Counted from the stretch's first letter, positions 25,821 through 38,462 are shown. The stretch is DNA of 64,000 nucleotides from Jacaranda mimosifolia (GCA_018894105.1 CM032118.1:35382690-35446689); one strand, 5' to 3'. The notes: generated from the letters alone by a model not told the origin. Numbers and translations: made by a program.

Positions 25821-27248
25821 TAAATTTCTCATTAAGTATGCAATACTAGCCGTGTTAATATATTAGTTAGTCAGTCAGCTTGTATTGATGAAGATTTTTT
25901 TATAAAAAAAGTATGTTGAACAGTGAAAGTTAGGAGTAGCTTATAAACTATTTAAAATTACTTATCAAATGTCTAAGCACAATTATCTCAAGATATCGTT
26001 TCATCCAAATATATATGGTTTATTTTCTTTTCCTAAAAGTATCTAAAATATTGGAATAGGAAAATCAATTTATAAATTGTATCAAAATCATCAATCTTTT
26101 AAGGTGTGACATCTGTCATCCGTATCTCTAGTTGAAGGGCAAAGAAGAGACATACATGACCATCCTTCCCAAATAATTAATCCCAATGACGCGAACCTAT
26201 ATTTTTGTGTTGATAAAATCTTCACATAACGTTTCATTTAACCTAAATCCTATAAGCAAAGGACACGATAGGAAGCACGGGGATTTTTTCCAATGAAAAG
26301 AACCTAATACTTAAGACAAAATACAAGCTTTATTTGTTAGGGAAAATATTAAATTTATTTGAAATAATAAAAATATCAAATTTAAAAATATTAAAAAGAA
26401 TAATGGATATATTTCTAATTCTGCATGCACTTTAGAAATTTATTTATAATCATTTGAAACATGCGTTTGAAGAAATAGAACCATTGAAAAAGTTATGATT
26501 GGCAAAACAAAGAAAAAAAAAAGATAAAGTTATGACTCAACATATATATATGTCCTTTGAAAAAATATTAACTGAATAAACATATTTGTTGGCTTAGCAG
26601 TACCAATATATACAAACAATCCCATCTTATTGTCCAGTCGCATCTATTCTTTGCATTAATTAAGTCTTATCATCTATTTCTTATTGACACTATTCATCTC
26701 GAAAATACTTTTCAAAATATCAGTTTGACTTCTGAACTAAATTCAATATTAGTTTCAATTTGTTTTGAACCAAAAATTCTTGTCCACATCAACTATTATT
26801 ATTACCATCCCCGTTTTTGGGCAGGAGCAGGGGAAGGGTGCAGAGGATAAACACCACATTGGTGTTTTATTTAAATGAAAGGGAACCATAGATTTCACAT
26901 CGGTATTTCACTTTGGATCTTCTATTTTATCTTTTATTTTAATTGATTGTATTTATATCAAATGTATCTAATTTTTAATTAATTATTTTTTTAAGAAAAT
27001 ATTTAATAAACATGTCATGTAATCTTCATAAAATAGAATAGGAAATGAAATAAAAGATTTAAACCATCGGTATTCTTGTATGTATATATAGTAATGTTGG
27101 ATTTATATGAAGACTTGGCTTAATTCTCCCATTTCAATAACTAGTTTGGATCGAGATATTACATTTGCTCAATAATCAAGCCATAATTGATGAAATGAGC
27201 TCAGCCACAATTAACGGATGGTGAAAATTTAGGAAACATGAAGTTCTA
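25821..27248. other. Intergenic, nothing recognised
   Basis: AT-rich unique-looking DNA with no frame, RNA gene or repeat structure that I can support. Confidence 0.6.
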
Positions 27249-27711
27249 GGGCTTGTTTGCTTCATTGGATAAAGCTTGATAGATCCATTTTCAAGCTTTA
27301 TCTCTTGTTTGCTTCATATTTTTATGGCCCATAATACCTTTGCGGCCCGACATGGTATCATGGGCCAAACTTGTTTATGGATCAAGCCGTCTTGGATTGA
27401 TCCAGTTTTCATCATTTCAAATTTGATCTGATAAAGAATGAAAATGACATTCCTACCTTCATAAAAATCCTATCCTCAGTGTCTTCTACCAAATTTCAAA
27501 AATTTACCTTCTTAGAAGTTATGACATTTTGGACATTACAAAGTATAATCACATTGAGCAATATTGCCAACTAAACATTAGATAGTATTAAGCATGTGAT
27601 ATCATTATTTTCTAAAATTCAAGCAAACAATAGATTACATAATTTAAATACCATTTTTAGCTTATATATCACCAACATACTAATCACTCCTAATCTTGGG
27701 CGAACAAGCCC
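27249..27711. mobile_element. Possible Harbinger-like MITE
   Basis: The left end GGGCTTGTTTGCTTC and reversed right end GGGCTTGTTCGCCCA match at 11 of 15 positions. Flanking triplets CTA and ATA agree at two of three bases. The length (463 bp) is close to that of the element at 25352. Termini are short, so confidence is limited. Confidence 0.45.
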
Positions 27712-29173
27712 ATAGAGTATTGCTGTTTTGATTCTTGAAAAATGAAAACAGATCAAATACACCTTGTCTGATCAGCTTTAGCTTGATTCTCATAAATTTT
27801 GGACCGTCAACCCCCGGCCGGACATGAATGTATATATCCCAATTTAATATACATCATGGATTCTAATCATGAATGTATGATAATAATTATTTCTTATCAT
27901 GGATTCTTATTAGCTTTTTGGACAAAACACAAACAATATTTTTACAACATTTTTGTTTGATTCTTCTTATTTCGGGTTTTTCTTCTTTCAACAAAACACA
28001 AATAATAAATCTACATCTATATCTGTACTATTACAAAAAAAATATAATCACTATCAAAATTTTAATTTTTAATATTTTTAATTATGATAAAATATATATA
28101 TATATATGTAAAATTTTTTTCCTTCCTGAAGTTAAAGCACACCCTAATCAAACCAAGCTAAGCCTTTATTTGTTCTATTTGTACAACTTTTTGCAATAGT
28201 ACAGGAATCTTCGCTGACTTTTCTAGGGTCATGTATCCATAGTTTTAATTTATTATCATATATCTACTCTTGGTGAAAATTGTCAACTAAAGAATGATTT
28301 TGTGAAAATGATCTATTGAAAAAAAGAGTACGCAGCAACCTTATCATTTCGAGAGATGAAAAATTTATCACAATCATGCATACAGGCTTTTACAATCCTG
28401 TGACCTTTAAATTCGGAACATAAATGTCAACAAAATGCAAGTATACATTACATCAGAGAATGGAAATTAAAATCATCAAACCACAGAAAAAAGTTGGTTC
28501 TCGTGAACTTTAGAACTTCATTTGACCCAGAGAGCACTATATATATATATATATATATATATATTTTATAACACCTTTCACATAAAAATCATTTAACCAA
28601 AAAAGCTGCAAAGCTGGTAGCTATGTAGGCATAAAATTAACTTTGGAAATTGCCCAGGCCGACTTGCAGAAACATTAATATATAGAGAACATGCATTAAT
28701 TTTACCATTCATATGCCATATATATATACATACGGTTTCCGGTAGCTACTTTGTCTTCCGCTTCTTCTTTTGCTTAATTTTTGTAATGTTGACAAAGGTT
28801 ATGGACATTGTTGTTTTTTCCAAGGCTGAAATTTTTCCAAAAAGGGAAATCAGAAATAAAACACACGGAAGTAAAAAATATTACTATTAAATAGCTAGTA
28901 GTAGTTGGTTGATTTTTGTGTCTCACAATTAGTCACCAACCATGGACTCGGCTGACCCAAATTAAGCATAGTGAAAACGTGGACAAGCGCTTAATTTATG
29001 AAGGCATGCAGCAGCCCTTTGCAAATCATGCTGTCTATCGTCACACAGCATTATCTTCAAAGCTTAATTCCGCTAACTAGCTGACGATCCCTGCTTTTAC
29101 CAACAACTGATAATGACTAACCAGCAAACACATTGCAAATTAACTATATAAAAAATACATATATATAAACAGA
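27712..29173. other. Intergenic, no gene supported
   Basis: AT-rich DNA with (TA)n tracts at about 28095 and 28540-28565. The 108-residue frame at 27873 is low-complexity and not credible as a gene. Confidence 0.6.
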
Positions 29174-31627
29174 GGGCAAATTGGGTTTTACCCCCCATGT
29201 GAAAATGGAAAGAGGCAAAAAATTCCCTTATGAAAAAAAATAGGCAATGACCCCTCTTATGCTTTTGAAAAAATAGCATACTGCCTCTTCCTCCTTATTT
29301 GATGCAATTTAACTCTAATTTTTATATATAAAAACTATATTACCCTTACTCATTTAATCTATTTTCAATTTATTTATTATTTTTCATATATTTTTATATA
29401 GCTTATATAATTCTCTTTCACACTAATTTTTTTACTGTTAAATTTAAAAAGAACTATTTTTAATTTATTTATTTTCATTCTCTAATTTATTTGTTTTTTA
29501 TTTTTGTATATATTTAAATATAAATATGTAAATATATAAATATATAAAAATTGTTTAATAATATTTATGGATATATTTATATTTTTGTATATAAATATAA
29601 AAAATTTATACGTAATATATTATATATTTATGTTTAATATATAAATATATGTAAATTATTTAATAATATTTATGTATATATTTATATTTGTGTATACAGA
29701 TATACAAAATTTATATGTTATATATTATATATAAATGTAAACATAAATATATTGATATATTAAATATATTTATACATAAATATTCATATATTATATTTCA
29801 TTTCTCTAATTTAGTTTTTTTTTTTTGTATATATTTAAATATAAATATGTAAATATATAAATTTGATATGGGATGGCCCAAGTGCTGAGGCCCAAACTAG
29901 CAAGGTCCAGTAGGGGATGGCCCAAAGGCTCGAGCCCAAACCGGCAATGCCCGGTTTGGGGCTCAGGGCCCGTATGTCTCATCGACTTCACTCGACCAGA
30001 CCTACCCAAGCCCAGTCTGGCGCCCAAAGGTCCATGGATTCCATCGACCTAAGTTGACCCGGTCGAGGTCGACTATGAGGTTGAGAATAATACAGTACCC
30101 TACCACAGCATTAAATGTACTGACGGGCGCCACGCCTCCGCATTAATGGCGCATGCCATCCCTCTCACCGTCTGACACAGCAGGCGCCGCTACAGTGTAC
30201 TATCTTGTCCTTGAAACTTGGAAGGACAGTTAGCTGAAAATATTCAAACAGGGGAAATGACGAATTACCCCTGGCTTAAGGCTAAGGGCCCCTGGATATT
30301 CCCAAAAGGGAGGAGGACATAAATACCCTCAACCCAAACTCCTGGAGGTACGCACTCATATACACTAAAAAGCCCTTACCCCGCTACTCGATTTTTGAGA
30401 TCAACTTTCTACTGACTTGATCATCGGAGGGCCTGAGCCGAGGGCCTCTCGAGTAGCCTAACGTTTGCCGTGGTTGCAGGATTCTTCCCTAACTTAGCAG
30501 GAACACGGACCTCTCAGGTCAAGTTCAACCCAGATTCAAACTCGGATTTTTATCCCGTGGATCGAACTCTCATCAAAATTATTTAATAATATTTATGTAT
30601 ATATTTATATTTTTGTAAACAAATATACAAAATTTATACGTTATATATTATATATAAATGTAAACATAAACATATTCATATATTTATAAATATATTTATT
30701 CTAATTTATTCTTTTTTTTTTTCATTTATATATATATAATACAAATATATAATATACTATAAGTATAAATATAAAGTATATAATATAATGCATTATAACT
30801 ACATACTATTTATATATATATATTTATTAATAAATAAACATAAATATATAACTATATTATATTTACCTACCCCACCCCCACCCACCTTAGCACCCCCACC
30901 CCCGCCCGTCACCCAACCCCCCACTCCATTACCTTTAATGGCTGCCATGACAGCCACAAAAACTGCCATACCTTGCCAGATCTAGATAGATCTGACTGTG
31001 TCTGACCACCGACCACCATGGTTGGTTGCATTTGGCTATGGCAGCCGGCGGTATTCATTTTTTTTTAAAATTATATGCATATACATATAAAACGACGGGC
31101 ATGGCCAACCGTTTTCCCCCTGCGAGGGGCGGCCGCAGAGGCAGCCATGGCCACGTTCGCCGGCGACCATGGCTGCCACTCGAGGGGTGGGGGAGGGTTG
31201 GTGGGTTGAGGGGGTTGGGTTATATATATATTTATATATATATGTATATATATAAATATACATACATATATTTGACTATATATAAATATGTCTATAATAA
31301 CTATATATTTAATAAATATATGCATATATATATATTGCATATAAATATATTTTTATATTTTATATTTTTTATAGGTAGAAATAATCTAAGCCGTCAATTT
31401 TATTCAATACATCCAACGATTGATATTTAGGGATAAAATTGATATTTTAGCAGTAAAAAACTTAGACCAATTGCATTTGCGGCACGCGAACTACACCGCG
31501 GGATGAAGGAGGATAATTTGCTATTTTTTCAAAAATATAAAGGGGATTACTGTCTATTTATTTTTTTTAGGGGGCGTGGAGTTTTACAACTTATGAATAA
31601 TACAAGGAGGTAAAATGCAATTTTCCC
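29174..31627. mobile_element. MULE-like non-autonomous element with nested solo LTR
   Basis: Left end GGGCAAATTGGGTTTTACC and reversed right end GGGAAAATTGCATTTTACC begin an inverted repeat that extends about 120 bp on each side through words such as TTTTTTCAAAAATA / TTTTGAAAAAATAGCA. The flanks TATAAACAGA (29164-29173) and TACAAACAGA (31628-31637) are a 10-bp direct repeat with one mismatch, in the 9-11 bp range of Mutator-like insertions. The interior is a mix of (TA)n, CCACC-rich and CCATGG-rich GC blocks at 30870-31210, and a solo LTR. The larger frames at 31026-31430 are repeat-derived. Confidence 0.75.
29864..30575 (+). mobile_element. Solo LTR related to Gypsy-2
   Basis: Starts TGATATGGGATGGCCCA, the same start as the Gypsy-2 LTR read on the minus strand from 54722, and ends CTCATCA like that LTR. 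It is flanked by a perfect 5-bp duplication AAATT (29859-29863 and 30576-30580), so both ends are certain. Shared interior words include ATTAAATGTACT and the CGCATTAATGGC block. No internal region remains, so a complete element probably recombined between its LTRs. Its length of 712 bp is close to the 740 bp of the Gypsy-2 LTR. It interrupts the MULE-like element. Confidence 0.92.
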
Positions 31628-31637
31628 TACAAACAGA

Positions 31638-32530
31638 ACATTATATGCTCCCTCCAAAAATTCTACAATAACTTTCTCTTTCTTATTTAATTCCAGGATT
31701 GAAGGAAAACGAAATTAAGATGGGGTACGGGTGTGGGTACAAGCCGATTTATCGGCCGGAACGGGTGGTCCGTAATTTGAACGGACGCTGGCATTCCATT
31801 GTTTCAGAAATTAACGGTTGGCTACTTGATTAGGCCATCATAATTGGACTACAATCAAAACGAATGATTATAATCGCCGACTTGGATAGACCATTATAAT
31901 CGGTCCCACGGTACCTTTTTGTCTAAAAGAAAACGTTGATAAGACAGTCAAAATTAAACTACAATAATTTCATGATAAGTAACTCCTAAAGAAGCCAAAG
32001 AAAGCTACAATAGATATTAGAGTGAACGTGATGTGAATAATTTATAACTAAGTCATAAGATGCAACCCTCTAGCTAGGGTGGTGACATTCCATCCAAAAA
32101 CACGTCTGGAACACGTAAATTTAAAAAAATTAAATTTGATTATAATTTTTTAATATGGGTCAGAAATGACACAATATGTTTCTAAGTCAAAAATTTTGAA
32201 TTGGTTTGTGTTGGATATTTGCTTAATTTGAGTAATTCGAAAAAACTGTCAATAGTCATTTAGTTTACTAGCATGAGCCTTACGCATATGCTGTAAGACC
32301 ATAGATTCGAACTTACAAACATCTGATATGCATATATACATATATATAGAAAAAGCCCAAAAAATACATTTAGGTTTCTAACTCTTATAGAGAGACTTGA
32401 AGATTGATTCAATAAGATTGTTTTTAGGTCTTTTATAGTTCAAATTCTATTAATATTTTGAAAATTACAGTTGAAATTTCAAAACTATTGATACTATAAC
32501 ACTTAATTCATCAAGTTGAGTTCAATAAAC
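31638..32530. other. Intergenic between MULE and LINE
   Basis: No gene is supported. The segment holds ordinary AT-rich DNA with a few GC-richer words at 31720-31800. Confidence 0.55.
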
Positions 32531-32799
32531 CATATTAACCCCCATAAATGATAAGTTGTTTGAATGCGGTAGTGAACTGCAAAAATGGTGAGCACAATTT
32601 GTCTCTCTATTTAAAGAATGGTTGAAGGTATGCAGAAACAAAGTGAAGCGCCATAGATCAGGAAGGGATGAAATCTCTAGTCAGAACTATGCCAAAGCTC
32701 AACAACAATATCCTATTGTCCTCCAACAACAGGAAGATTTTTGGAAGCAACATGCTAAACAATTTTAGCTCAAGGAAAGAGATTAAATTCTCAATTTTT

Positions 32800-34343
32800 T
32801 CATGCAAAGGCATCCTTCTGGCAGAAGAAGAATTCAATCAGACAACTCAAAGATGCTGAAGGAAATTGGAGAACATGGCAGTTTTGGATAGAGAAAGTTA
32901 TTGGTAATTTTTTCTCAAAAGTATTTACTCCAACTATGTGTGATTGTGCTCCTGTTCTTGATGTAGTTGATTGCAAAGTCACTGATGATCTCAATGAAGA
33001 CCTGATTTCCCAGTTTAGGCCAGCGGAGATTAAAAAAGCCCTTTTTTCAATGCACTCGGATAAGTCTCCTGGACCGAATGGCATGAATCCGGCATTTTAT
33101 CAAAATTTCTGGCCGATGGTTGGTACGGAAGTTTGCCTTAAATTCTTAAATAATTGCTATATCCCTAAAAGATTAAATGATACTAATATCACGTTGATCC
33201 TAAGAAGAAGAATCTGGAAGTTATGGTGGATCTTAGGCCGATTGCTTTATGCCATGTCTTATACAAGATTGTTTCTAAAGTTTTGGCAAATCGACTGAAA
33301 AGGATTCTTCCTCATGTTGTTCTGATTTTCAGAGTGCTTTTGTGCTAGGGAAGTTGATCACGGACAACATTTTGATTGCATTCGAGGTCATGCACTACCT
33401 AAAAAGGAAAACCAAAGGAAAGTATGGAGTTGCTGCTTTTAAGATTGATATGAGTAAGGCATATGACAGAATTGAGTGGACTTTCCTTAGTGGAATAATG
33501 GAGAGAATGGGATTTCACAAAAAGTTCATTGACCTGATTATGATATGTGTGTCTATGGTGAAGTATAAGATTGTTCATAATGGTAATGAAATTGGATTGA
33601 TCATCCTAGGTAGAGGGCTAAGGCAAGATGATCCACTTTCACCTTATCTTTTATTCTTTGTACTGAAGGATTATCTTTGTTGCTTTTGAAACTTGAAGCT
33701 CAAGGTAAGATTCTGGGGTGTAAAATTGCAAGGAGAGCTCCAACTATCAATCATTTATTCTTTGCAGATGATAGTCTCTTGTCTTTTCGGGCTACAAAGG
33801 AAGAATGTCTTGCTGCTAAGAATTGTTTGAAAAAATATGAAAGAGCTTCTGACCAGGTGATCAATTTTCATAAGTTTGCTATGTGTTTCAGTTCTAACAC
33901 TCTACAGAATCAAAATATGATATTTGTGATCAGTTGGAGGTCCTGGAGATGGGAGATCAAAATAAATACCTTGGCTTACCAACTATGATAGGTAGGAAGA
34001 ATGAGGAGGTTTTTAAGTTTGTTAAAGACAAGGTGTGGGATAGAATGCAAGGTAGAACAAAAGGTTTTTATCTAAGGCTGGAAAGGAAATTCTCATTAAA
34101 ACTATTGCTCAAGCCATTCACAATTATGTGATGAGCATTTTCCTCCTTCCTAATGATCTGTGTATCGAAATCCAAAGAATGATGAATACTTTCTATTGGA
34201 ATTCTAGGCATAGCAACTCCTCGGGAATTAGATGGAAGAGGTGGGAAAGTTTATGTGCTAGTAGGGATAAAGGAGGATTAGGTTTTCTAAGACTAAAGGA
34301 ATTTAATCTGGCTTTGTTGGGTAAACAAGCATGGAGAGACTAA
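32800..34343 (+). pseudogene. LINE reverse transcriptase (frameshifted)
   Basis: Recognisable RT pieces in three frames include DKSPGPNGMNPAFYQNFW near 33057-33110, [13 protein letters not shown] at about 33443-33481, [13 protein letters not shown] at about 33617-33655 and the catalytic FFADD at about 33762-33776. Downstream pieces NKYLGLPTMIGRK and [20 protein letters not shown] are the usual region between RT and the zinc motif. The catalytic aspartates survive, but frame changes near 33200-33340, 33680, 33930 and 34130 break the protein. Confidence 0.88.
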
Positions 34344-34573
34344 CCTCTTAGCTGACTCATTAGTTGCTTGAATTCTCCAGGCGTGATACTACCCAGGTAA
34401 AGCTTTTCCGGATGCACAATTAGGGTCTAATCACAGTTATACTTGTAGAAGCGTATTGGCCGCTCAAACTTTTACTAAAGCTAAAACTGTGTGTCGCTTC
34501 GGTAATGGGGAGAGCATCACAATTGGCAAAGACCCCCTGACTGCTTGATGATGAAAATCCATTTATTATTTCC

Positions 34574-35178
34574 TTGTTGAGTAATGAAGATGCACAAAAG
34601 AAGGTTAGTTCTTTGATTAGCCCGGATTGCAGAAGATCAGATAGCATGATGATTTTATCTCTTTTCATTAATAAAGATGCCAACCGTATCTTAAATATTC
34701 CACTAAGTCATATGAGGAATTCAGATCGAATTATGTGGAAATTTGAAGCGGATATAGGCACCTTATTTCATCACAAGGTTTTGATTTGGGAAATTCTTTT
34801 GCATCAGTATGGAAAAAAATCTGGTCTGCCAAGGTTCCTCCGAAGGTGCGACGTATGGTCTGAAAAGCGTATAGTAACTGCTTACGTACAAGGGATAGAC
34901 ACATTTGCAAAAGGGTGAATATTTGCAATGTATGTCCCCTTTGTCAGGGTGAAGCGAAAAATATCCTACATCTATTAGTCTATTGCCCGTTTGCTAAATC
35001 TTGTTGGACTGCAGCAACGGCAGGATGCTTTCATTTGCAATATAACAGTTTGCTGGATTGGATAAAGGAAACATTATCAACAGCTTCCAGAGATGGGATA
35101 ATCAGAATATTCATGATAATTTGGAGCATGTGGCAAAACAGAAATCAAGTCAATCAGCTTTCTCTATCATTTTTATAG
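34574..35178 (+). pseudogene. LINE zinc-binding RT-associated domain (zf-RVT), broken
   Basis: The frame from 34915 carries CPLCQGEAKNILHLLVYCPFAKSCW, shown here only by its key residues C-x2-C-x7-H-x3-C: the zf-RVT pattern between RT and RNase H in plant LINE ORF2. The preceding fragment from 34574 is the spacer (KVLIWEILLHQYGKKSGLP). Frame shifts occur on both sides. Confidence 0.75.
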
Positions 35179-35261
35179 CTGATTCCTTTTTGCATCATTA
35201 GACTGAAGCATACTATAACTTCAGACTGTGAGCCAACTGACAAATGGATTAGACCACCATG

Positions 35262-35710
35262 CGGATGATCCAAATGTTACTCTGATGCAGCCATTTTCTC
35301 TGCTGATCAAAAGTCTAGTTCTGGTTAGATTTTGAGGGAGGAATTTGGTCAGTTTATAGCAGCAAAGTCTATACCTCACCTTGGCATTATCTCTCTAGCC
35401 TTAGCAAAAGCTGTAGGATTCCGGGAAGCTTTGAGTTGGATTAAAGACAACTATTCTTCACCTGTATCTTTTGAACTGGATGCTCAGATTATAGTCAACG
35501 CAGTGAAGAATGATTCTTGTTATTTTTCTTATTTTGGTGCTATCATTGATGATTGTAATTCCATTTTAGCAAGCTTGGATTATTAAATGTTCAGTGAATC
35601 AGGCTGCTCATCAAATTGTGAGGGCGGCTGTTTCTTTGTCTAAACAGGCTCTGTGGGTTGATCACACACCCCCTTTGCTTTTGCATGTTCTTCCTGAAAA
35701 CTTGGAATAA
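35262..35710 (+). pseudogene. LINE RNase H-like domain (RVT_3), broken
   Basis: Before an in-frame stop the sequence reads KCYSDAAIF (first catalytic aspartate), and the frame from 35332 continues EFGQFIAAKSIPHLGIISLALAKAVGFREAL and SFELDAQIIVNAV, the RVT_3 pattern with its second and third acidic positions. A further frame reads QAALWVDHTPP-like residues and stops at 35708-35710. RNase H at the ORF2 C-terminus is common in plant L1 elements. Confidence 0.8.
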
Positions 35711-35744
35711 AATTTTCTCTTGTAGTGTCAAAAACAAAAAAAAA

Positions 35745-36108
35745 CATATTACCCCCTATTTCAATCCAATCCAAATCCTTATCCCTCATCTGCGACGCAC
35801 ATGCAATAAATGATTGCGATCCCAAGTATAATCCCCTCCTACTTAACCTTTTTTACAATTTGAATTTTACTCTTTTTTTGGGTGGGGGGGGAGGGGGTTG
35901 GGGGGTGGTTGTGGGTGCATGTGTCTAATGCAAGTCCTCTAAACAGGCCCAAGAAGCTTGGCTATGAGTCTTTTCTCCTATTGGACCTTTTGTAATTAAT
36001 ACTTTCCTTGTGGGCCTTAGAGCTTTAAATTTCAAGATCCATTAGTACTAGAACGTTCAATGAATTAGATTTTAATTCGAATCTGATCTGAATTCAATCA
36101 AATTTTAG
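35745..36108. other. Intergenic with G-rich tract
   Basis: Just after the LINE the plus strand has four closely spaced G-tracts at 35880-35906 (GGG T G8 A G5 TT G6), a pattern able to form a G-quadruplex. Nothing else is recognised. Confidence 0.6.
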
Positions 36109-36467
36109 TAGGGTTGTTAATGAATTGGATTTTAATCTGAATTTGATCTAAATTATAGGATTTTTATCTGATTAAAATAACCTATGGATCAAATTCGATT
36201 ATGAATATCTACGATTCAAAATAAGTGGATCGAATATGGAATTAAACAATCTGATCAATTAGAGATCCAAATCAAACTTTAATAAATTTTTGTTAAATTA
36301 ATACTATTATATATAATATTAATAAAGATTTTAAAATAAAATCTATATATTATATTAACCTAAAATCTATTTCAACATTTATATTATGCTATTAATATTG
36401 AGTCTTTAACCTCAAAAGTAAGAGAGATACTGATAAAATGTCAAATATAATAGTAATTCACCTATGC

Positions 36468-36502
<35 letters not shown>

Positions 36503-36824
36503 GTGAAATAGAGGTTTAATATCAAATATTTAACTTCTGGACTAATCTATAGTACAAGGTTGTTAAAAAATCTAAATATGATGTAAATTTACGTTATAAT
36601 ATAATATTTCTATACTATCCGAAAGAAAATATGAGAAAAAGAAAAAATATTAAGTCTAGTCGGATTTTTTTTATTGAATTTCGGATATCCATTGGATTCG
36701 GATATGGTATTGATTAACAAAAATCCTATGGGATATCAGGTCAAATTCGAATATGAATTTTGATAATTGAATTTGGATTCGAATATGATTGATCTGATGC
36801 AAATATGACCCGTTGACAATCCAA
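36109..36824. mobile_element. hAT-like non-autonomous element
   Basis: Left TAGGGTTGTTAATG and reversed right TTGGATTGTCAACG form imperfect inverted ends. The flanking 8-mers AATTTTAG (36101-36108) and GGTTTTAG (36825-36832) match at six of eight. The interior is rich in GGATTNNAAT / GAATNTGAT words in both orientations. A second partial copy of the interior follows at 36832-36960, so an older relative probably lies alongside. A (TA)n tract lies at 36474-36500. Confidence 0.55.
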
Positions 36825-36989
36825 GGTTTTAGAATTTTTATTCGATTAAAATATCTAATGGATCAGTCCAATTATAAATATCCGTAATCCAAAATAAGTA
36901 GATCGGATACGAAATTAAGCAATTCAATCCATAAAAGATCCGAATTTGAATTTTAATAATTATATATATAATTATTAAACAGGCTTTTA

Positions 36990-37340
36990 GATACAAAAAT
37001 ATAGAGACGAAAACAAATCTGCCTTTAATTGGCACAAATTAGAGACACAAATATAATTCTGTCTTAATTTCATAAAACACAAAACACAAAATAAATATTG
37101 TGACATAATAGAGAAATATTAGAGATGAATATTACTGACAAAATTTTTTTTTGTTAGTAATCCGTCGTAAATTACAAATAATTTACTAACTATTTAACCT
37201 ACAAAAAGATTTGTCTTAAATTTTATATTTTGAGACGAATTAAGGACAAAATTTTCATTCTCAATAATCATATAAATTTGAGACAAATCAGAGACGAAAA
37301 TTATTGAAAAATTTCTATATCAATTTTCATCTATAAATTT
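36990..37340. mobile_element. Decayed CACTA-like subterminal region
   Basis: Repeated words AGAGACGAAA, GAGACAAAT, GAGACGAATT and their complements recur every 20-60 bp, as in CACTA subterminal arrays. Intact CACTA termini and a 3-bp duplication were not found, so this is a fragment call only. Confidence 0.35.
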
Positions 37341-37519
37341 TTGCTTTTACATTGCATGCTTATTCCTAAGATTTTGTTCCTTTCAAAACCTAAACCCCCA
37401 CGGTACCATCAAAAATTACACATAAGACCCAGCCGCAATTAGCCTTATTCAAGTAAAACTCAAAACAAATTAATTGACCTAACAAGCACCAACAATATTT
37501 CTTCACATAAAAATGTCAT

Positions 37520-38349
37520 TGTTCATACAAATTTCGATACCTGCAAAATTAAATTACAAGACAAAGAAAAATAATGGACAAATCAAATTTATATTAAAGA
37601 ATAAAAGAATTACAATTTATGATAGAAAAAATATAAATTTCTTAATAAAACTAATCCCCTGATTCTTCTCCCAATATATGATCCAAGGGTTTGAAGCTTG
37701 TTTTGGATATATAGTGTAGTATCCTTTGACTTGATGAAAGCCACTATGGAATTTCTTTGAACTTGAACCTTGACTCCGAGATCAAAGAATTTGATGACTT
37801 GATGCTTTGAAGAGGTATAAGACATTCGCGGTAACAATACTTCGTCGCAGTAGAAACTTGAAGCTTGAAGATTTGAGTCTTTGACTTGAGAATATGTTTA
37901 TATGTAAGTATGTGTATATATGATATGTGAGTCTCTAATCATCCATTTATATAGGTGCTTAGCAAGAGACTCTGAAATGATTTGAACTCATTTGATAATT
38001 ATCTCTTTAATGCACATATTTGAAGATAATATCAAATATTTCGACTAATAATATCAAACATCTTGACCTGAATGATCAATGCACATAAACACAACACATG
38101 GCACAACTTGATTAGCCTGAGATTATCAAGCCACCAAACTTGATTTGATTTGCGTGTCCATCATCTTGACACTTGTTGATTTTTGATTTGTACATAAAAT
38201 AATATTAAAGTATTAATTAAAATCAACTCTTTATGTTTCGAAATTAAATTTAATAAATTTCAATACATAAATAGAAGATTTTATATTAATAACTAATATA
38301 TTATTTGCACGTGTTATTTTTCAATTGGCCCAAAATTAATTTACCGACA
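37520..38349 (-). repeat. LTR of an older gypsy element related to Gypsy-1
   Basis: The left part (ACAAATTTCGATACCTGCAA, ATTACAAGAC) aligns with the Gypsy-1 LTR start, and the right part (TTTTCAATTGG, CAAAATTAATTT) with its end. It is followed at 38350 by AATGCCCCCCCTCGAGGTTT, the complement of a polypurine tract, exactly as Gypsy-1 has AATGCCTCCACTTCAAGGTT after its LTR. So this is the 3' LTR of a minus-strand element. The middle differs from Gypsy-1, indicating another subfamily. Confidence 0.75.
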
Positions 38350-38462
38350 AATGCCCCCCCTCGAGGTTTGTTCACGAACAATGTCTTCCAATACATTCCT
38401 GAGTGAATAAATCGCGATAATTATTACATATATATATACACACACATATATTTAAATACATA
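38350..38462 (-). mobile_element. Internal remnant of the older gypsy element
   Basis: Holds the polypurine tract complement (38350-38370) and about 90 bp of internal sequence, ending in (TA)n at the Gypsy-1 insertion point. I could not find its continuation after 51670, where (TA)n and a Helitron begin. Confidence 0.6.

Larger units (their letters stand above)
32546..35744 (+). mobile_element. 5'-truncated, broken L1-type LINE
   Basis: Fragments of one ORF2 protein follow each other in the correct order over 3.2 kb: linker, reverse transcriptase, zinc-binding RT-associated domain and RNase H. The apurinic endonuclease expected before RT is absent, so the copy is 5'-truncated, the usual result of target-primed reverse transcription. 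The last frame stops at 35708-35710, about 20 bp before an A-rich tail at 35730-35744. CATATTAACCCCC at 32531 and CATATTACCCCC at 35745 form a probable 12-13 bp target duplication with one indel. At least six frame shifts or stops make it inactive. Confidence 0.88.

Noticed and set aside
31026..31430. 134-residue plus-strand frame and its antisense partners
   Set aside because: Composed of (TA)n-derived Tyr/Ile runs and low-complexity GC sequence inside the MULE-like element; no domain.
32035..32520. 5' continuation of the LINE (endonuclease)
   Set aside because: No endonuclease motif in any frame and the probable target duplication begins at 32531.
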